A DNA stretch of 64,000 nucleotides from Myxococcales bacterium (lineage in GTDB: Bacteria > Myxococcota_C > UBA6777): positions 372,001-436,000 of the forward strand of contig JACKEL010000003.1 of assembly GCA_020632975.1 (NCBI GenBank). Reading direction: 5' to 3'. A program made the translations under genes and the position numbers. The notes below the pieces were generated by a model, which made no database searches, was not told where the DNA came from, and saw nothing but the letters and a program-made list of their open reading frames with translations. Position 1 is the stretch's first letter. The number at the start of each line of letters is the position of its first letter. Below, one piece after another: positions 60,312 through 64,000 of this stretch.

Positions 60312-61769
60312 TTATTCTTCGAGCAGGCCGTATTTTTTCACGTAGTAACGGAACTGATGATAGGAAAGTTGCAGTCCGCGAGCGGCTTTGGCTTGATTGA
60401 ATCTTGCCGAACGAAGGGACTTTTTGAGTAGTTCTTTGGTAAAAGTATCCACTTGTTCTTGGAACGAACGCAGTGGATCGAGAGAGTAAGCTGATGGGGT
60501 GGGGGCGTTGGTTGGGGGAGTTTCGCTAGAGGTGGGCGCTGTTGTTTCTTGAAGGAGATGAGATATCCCAAGCTCTTGTGGGGTGATCAGGTCGTTGGTG
60601 TCTTGGTAAGTGGCGCGTTCGATAATGTTTTTGAGTTCGCGGACATTTCCAGGAAATTGATAATGTTGAAGGGCTTGTAGGCTTTGTGCTGAGAGGCGGC
60701 GTTGGTGAAATGCGGGGACCTCTCGGATGAATTTTTGTAAGAAATATTGAGAAAGGATCGCGATGTCGCCTTGTCTTTGTCGCAGTGGAGGGACGTGCAA
60801 GATCTCGAAGGCTAGGCGATCATAGAGGTCAGGAAGGAACTCACCGCATTGGATCTTGTCTTGGAGAGCAGCGTTGGTTGCTGCGATGATACGGACATCT
60901 ACGCGGATTTCTTGGTGTCCACCGACGCGGGTCAATGTCCCATACTCGACGACGCGCAAGATCTTCTGTTGGAAGGCCAGCGACATATGCCCGATCTCAT
61001 CGAGAAAAAGTGTTCCTCCGCTGGCTAACTCGAACTTACCAGGACTTGTGCGGTTTGCGCCTGTGTACGAGCCTTCTTCGTGACCGAAAAGCTCGTTTTC
61101 AAGGAGCGTATCTGTAAAGGCTGCGCAATTCACCACCACAAAGGGGCGTCGTTCATCTGTCCCGATGTTGTGGATGGCGCGTGCTACGAGCTCTTTGCCC
61201 GTGCCGCGTTCGCCAGTAATCAAAACGGGTCGAGGGACAGGGGCGATGCGTTGGATACGTTCAATGATATCGCGGATCTCTGGGGACTGGCCGATGATCT
61301 GGTGGTTGGCGCGTTCTCTTTCTCGTAGGTGGCGATTGAGTTGATCGAGTGAGCGGTTTTGTTCGATGAGTCGAAGGAACTTGCGGACTTTGTGTAGTAG
61401 CGCATCCACGCGTTCGGTCAGTCGTTGGCTTCGCACCAAAAAGTCCGTAGAACCCGCACGAATGGACTCTGTGGCAGAGTCGATATCTCCTTCTTTGGCG
61501 ACCATCAAGATCAAGCCATCAGGCCAGAACTGCCGGATCTCACGCAAGATATCGAGACCCGTCTTTTTTCCATCGCCAAGGTCGTAGTCGATCACCACCA
61601 AGGCGACTTCTTGGCTTTGTAGATGGCGAAGAAGTTCTTCATATCGCTTGACGCGCTCGACAGCACGTTGGTCTTTGCAGGCTTGCACAAAAGCTTTTTC
61701 GAGCGGAGCAAGCTCTCGCCCTGTGGGATCGAGCAGCAAGATGTGTTGGGAGAGAGGTTTTGGTTTCAT
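60312..61769 (-). CDS. sigma-54-dependent activator, PspF/NtrC-like
   Basis: 485 aa. N-terminal receiver-like domain (about 10-125) with IDYDLGDG as the phospho-acceptor region but without the usual acidic pair and with Arg in place of the conserved Lys (DFLVRS), so possibly not phosphorylated. AAA+ domain about 160-390: GERGTGKELVARAIH, a GSYTGA loop (usually GAFTGA), GGTLFLDEIGHM, and the R-finger/sensor region. C-terminal Fis-type helix-turn-helix ending AKAARGLQLSYHQFRYYVKKYGL, close to PspF. Divergent from the NfeD-like/flotillin genes, with an inverted repeat and a sigma-54-like promoter between. Confidence 0.93.
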   Translation of the reverse strand: MKPKPLSQHILLLDPTGRELAPLEKAFVQACKDQRAVERVKRYEELLRHLQSQEVALVVIDYDLGDGKKTGLDILREIRQFWPDGLILMVAKEGDIDSATESIRAGSTDFLVRSQRLTERVDALLHKVRKFLRLIEQNRSLDQLNRHLRERERANHQIIGQSPEIRDIIERIQRIAPVPRPVLITGERGTGKELVARAIHNIGTDERRPFVVVNCAAFTDTLLENELFGHEEGSYTGANRTSPGKFELASGGTLFLDEIGHMSLAFQQKILRVVEYGTLTRVGGHQEIRVDVRIIAATNAALQDKIQCGEFLPDLYDRLAFEILHVPPLRQRQGDIAILSQYFLQKFIREVPAFHQRRLSAQSLQALQHYQFPGNVRELKNIIERATYQDTNDLITPQELGISHLLQETTAPTSSETPPTNAPTPSAYSLDPLRSFQEQVDTFTKELLKKSLRSARFNQAKAARGLQLSYHQFRYYVKKYGLLEE

Positions 61770-61811
61770 GGAAGATCTCTTTGGGTGTGGATGAGAGGGA
61801 TGATTCTTAGA

Positions 61812-61832
61812 ATGTGAGAAAAATTATCACAT
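61812..61832. promoter_or_regulatory. candidate upstream activator site
   Basis: ATGTGA (61812-61817) and TCACAT (61827-61832), a perfect inverted repeat with 9-nt AT-rich spacing, about 100 nt upstream of the sigma-54-like promoter. Distance and symmetry fit a binding site for the adjacent Fis-type activator. Confidence 0.5.
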
Positions 61833-61930
61833 CTTGATCTTTTTTGTCATGAAAAAAGAGAGGAGTCTTGGGGCAAGAAAAAGGGGCATCTCCCAAGTGT
61901 CGTGGAGGGAAAAGGGGAATTGGGCATGGA

Positions 61931-61946
61931 TGGCACAGCCTTTTCA
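61931..61946 (+). promoter_or_regulatory. sigma-54-like promoter for the NfeD-like/flotillin genes
   Basis: TGGCAC at -24 (61931-61936), correct spacing, TTTCA at -12 (61942-61946) where consensus is TTGCA. One mismatch, but in the usually conserved G of the -12 GC, so activity needs proof. About 90 nt before the NfeD-like ATG. Confidence 0.5.
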
Positions 61947-62035
61947 TAAGGGGCTTTCACACCGCGCATTCAAGGGGAAATCCCAAGAGAGTGGTGCGTA
62001 ACACCCCGTGTATAGGGAGGAAGAGGAGCCACATC

Positions 62036-62626
62036 ATGACGCGTATCTTCTCAACAGACTTCTATCTCGCGATGCTTTTTTTGGGTTGCACGTTGTGTGT
62101 GGGGATGTCGTTGTTTTCATCGTTGTTTTACTGGGTGGGGCGTCGTCTTTCAGTGTTTCGTGGCTTGGGTCGTTTTTGGCGCGGAACCAAGGGAAGAAGG
62201 TGGGCGGGACCTCTTTGGGCAGAACGCTTGTGGGCGCATCTCCCGATGCTTGTGGGGTTATGGGCGACTTTTTTTGGTGCGCTTGGTTTGTTGTTGATGC
62301 GCGTTTTTTCATTCAATTGGTTTGAGAGCTTTTGGCTTTCTTTGCCCACAAGTCTCCTCACGATGGGCTTTTTGGGAGGGTGGGCATGGAGTGTCTTTTT
62401 CTTGGATGAAGAACTAGGTGCGTTGCGAGGAAGCGTTTTGTACGGAATGGTGGCGCAAGTGAGCTTGACGATCCCTGCCTCTGGTGTGGGCCAAATCTCG
62501 TTTGTGTCGCAGGGATCGAGGACTTCGATGCCTGCTCGTTCAAAAGGAGGGCTTGGTCTTCCTTCGCAAACCCGCGTTGTGATCGTGGACTTGGAAGGTC
62601 CCATCGCGATCGTTGAGATTTGTTAA
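62036..62626 (+). CDS. NfeD-like / YuaF-YqiJ-type membrane protein
   Basis: 196 aa. Three or four TM segments (AMLFLGCTLCVGMSLFSSLFYWVG; MLVGLWATFFGALGLLLM; SLLTMGFLGGWAWSVFFL), then a C-terminal beta region ending VVIVDLEGPIAIVEIC that resembles the OB-fold of NfeD/YuaF proteins, frequent partners of flotillins. GAGGAG is 7 nt before ATG 62036. First gene after the sigma-54-like promoter; flotillin follows after 81 nt. Confidence 0.72.
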   Translation: MTRIFSTDFYLAMLFLGCTLCVGMSLFSSLFYWVGRRLSVFRGLGRFWRGTKGRRWAGPLWAERLWAHLPMLVGLWATFFGALGLLLMRVFSFNWFESFWLSLPTSLLTMGFLGGWAWSVFFLDEELGALRGSVLYGMVAQVSLTIPASGVGQISFVSQGSRTSMPARSKGGLGLPSQTRVVIVDLEGPIAIVEIC

Positions 62627-62707
62627 ACATGTGCGAGATGTCGATAACATCCGATTCTTGGACGAGATCGGGCGGCATCTTTTCGCAGAAAAAAAGGAGT
62701 GGGAGAG

Positions 62708-64000
62708 ATGTTCACCTATTATTGGGCATCGAGTTTGTTTCCTGGGATGAGCCTCTTTATGGAGGTTGGGATCTTGGTGATCGCCTCGCTTGTGGCAGCC
62801 GTTGTCTTTTTGGGATCTCGTTATGAAAAGGTCGGTCCCAACGAAGTCTTGATCGTCTCTGGACGTCGCGGAAGTTATATCAACCCGATGACGGGGGAAG
62901 CGATCATTAAGAACTTTAAGATCTTCCACGGTGGTGGGACTTTTATTCTTCCTGTTAAAGAAAAAGTCGACCGCATGTCCGTCGAGTTGATGACTTTGGA
63001 GATCAAAACGCCTGAGTTTTTCACCAAGTACGGCGTTCCAATCATCTTGGACTGTATCGCGCAGATCAAAGTGTTGAGTCGCGATCCCATCGCAACCGCC
63101 ACGGCTGCGGAGATGTTCTTGAGCAAAACCATCGATCAGATGAACGAGATCGCTCATCAGATGATGCAAGGGCATCTACGTGCGGTCATCAGTACGCTGC
63201 CTTTTGAAGAGATCCACGCGAACCCTGAAGCCTTTTCGCAGAACGTACAGCGCCTAACCTCTGCGGATCTCGCGAACATGGGTATCCAAGTGGTCAGCTT
63301 TACGATCCGCGAAGTCCAAGACCCATCGGGCTATTTGCAAGCTTTGGGGCGTCCACAACTCGCGGAAGTGCAGAAGAATGCGACGGTTGGCGAAGCACAA
63401 GCTCAACGTGATGCAACACGTGGTCGTGTGGAAGCAGAACAGTCTGCATTGATATCGAAAGCAAAGGCCGAAGAGACTGCACGTTTGGCGCAGATCCAAG
63501 CCGAACTTTCGGTGGCTGACGCAGAGACAGCCAAAGAAAGCAAACTGAATGAGTACAAGATCCATCTCGCAAAGTCCCGTGCAGAGGGAGAGATGGCGTA
63601 TGAGCTTCAGAAGTGTAAGGCTGAACAGTTGCTCGCAGAGGAACGACTTGGCGTGGAACGCGTGGTGCGCACAAAACAAATCGAAGTGGAAGATCTGGAG
63701 ATCCAACGAAAAGAACGTGAGTTGGTCCACTCTGTGAGAAAGCCTGCGGAAGCGGAACAAGCGCGTCTTCGAGCGATGGCCGAGGCAGAAGCTGAAGCAG
63801 ATCGTATCCGTGGTTTGGCGGAGGCAGAGGTCATTCTGGCGAAAGGACGGGCACAAGCGGAGGCAGAGCGTTTGTTGGTGCTCGCAGAAGCCGAGGGGAT
63901 CAGGGCGCGAGCAGAGGCCGAAGCGGAAGGGATGACCCGAAAAGCCGAAGCTTGGAAGCAGTACAACGCTGCGGCGATCAGTGAACTCATGATCGAAAAG
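62708..64000 (+). CDS. flotillin-like SPFH protein (FloT/YqiK), 3'-truncated by window edge
   Basis: 431 residues visible; the frame is still open at 64000. N-terminal TM helix (LFMEVGILVIASLVAAVVFLG), SPFH domain (VGPNEVLIVSGRRG; VEKVDRMSVELMTLEI-like; LRAVISTLPFEEIHANPEAF; LANMGIQVVSFTIREVQD) and then a long Glu/Ala-rich coiled coil with many EAEA repeats, the flotillin mark. Flotillins organise ordered membrane microdomains. AAGGAG is 8 nt before ATG 62708. Together with the NfeD-like gene upstream this is the common yuaF-floT/yqiJ-yqiK pair. Confidence 0.93.
   Translation, partial: MFTYYWASSLFPGMSLFMEVGILVIASLVAAVVFLGSRYEKVGPNEVLIVSGRRGSYINPMTGEAIIKNFKIFHGGGTFILPVKEKVDRMSVELMTLEIKTPEFFTKYGVPIILDCIAQIKVLSRDPIATATAAEMFLSKTIDQMNEIAHQMMQGHLRAVISTLPFEEIHANPEAFSQNVQRLTSADLANMGIQVVSFTIREVQDPSGYLQALGRPQLAEVQKNATVGEAQAQRDATRGRVEAEQSALISKAKAEETARLAQIQAELSVADAETAKESKLNEYKIHLAKSRAEGEMAYELQKCKAEQLLAEERLGVERVVRTKQIEVEDLEIQRKERELVHSVRKPAEAEQARLRAMAEAEAEADRIRGLAEAEVILAKGRAQAEAERLLVLAEAEGIRARAEAEAEGMTRKAEAWKQYNAAAISELMIEK

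Noticed and set aside
61812..61832. CRP/FNR-type site
   Set aside because: Half-sites are TGTGA/TCACA-like but spaced by 9, not 6; context favours a binding site of the adjacent Fis-type activator.
1..64000. tRNA or rRNA genes
   Set aside because: No cloverleaf with conserved T-loop or rRNA segments was recognised by eye; a covariance search would be decisive.

Overview
The window looks like a chromosomal segment of a mid-GC, Gram-negative deltaproteobacterium in the broad sense, possibly Myxococcota-like. The inference rests on four things: the gene order tilS - ftsH - folP - cdaA - cdaR(ybbR) - glmM, a TonB-dependent outer-membrane receptor, a Hanks-type Ser/Thr kinase with a zinc ribbon, and a sigma-54 activator of the NtrC/PspF type. 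TTG is a common start codon, often behind a strong purine-rich ribosome binding site. No rRNA, tRNA, CRISPR array or insertion sequence was recognised.

Layout. (1) 1-1080: two tandem secreted Cys/Lys-rich paralogues built on an 11-residue cysteine period; the first is cut by the window edge. (2) 1120-10979, minus strand: a giant low-complexity/GYF-like/TPR membrane protein, a polytopic membrane protein, an ACAD10/11-like acyl-CoA dehydrogenase, its phosphotransferase-fold kinase partner and an ADP-ribosylglycohydrolase. (3) 11219-12745: a periplasmic cell-wall amidase. (4) 12774-28294: the str/S10/spc/alpha ribosomal protein cluster, starting from a near-consensus promoter. fusA, tuf, rpsN, adk, map, infA and rpsD are not at their usual places; the gaps hold hairpins, promoters or a terminator instead. 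(5) 28357-33213: a secreted unknown protein, a TonB-dependent receptor and a D12-class DNA adenine methyltransferase. (6) 33238-39278: a small redox island (LysR regulator, flavodoxin-fold oxidoreductase, Tat-type Acg-like nitroreductase), then a SUI1-like protein, the kinase and a RecB/Cas4-like nuclease. (7) 39542-56210: a long plus-strand run covering tRNA lysidine synthesis (between two related secreted unknown proteins), FtsH, folate (folP, thyA, folA), c-di-AMP synthesis and control (cdaA, cdaR), glmM, a PatZ-like ADP-forming acyl-CoA synthetase/acetyltransferase and a mechanosensitive channel. (8) 56408-60001: a small unknown gene, a divergent NmrA-like oxidoreductase/LysR pair, a three-copy hairpin repeat array and a SET-domain protein. 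(9) 60312-64000: a PspF/NtrC-like activator divergent from a NfeD-like membrane protein and a flotillin, separated by an inverted repeat and a sigma-54-like promoter.

How it fits together. Most of the window is core growth machinery (translation, SecY, FtsH, folate, envelope precursor and c-di-AMP). The accessory interest lies in the Cys-hendecad proteins, the giant TPR protein with its membrane partner, the paralogues around tilS, the hairpin repeats, the SET protein and the activator/flotillin module, whose layout resembles an envelope-stress or membrane-microdomain regulon.
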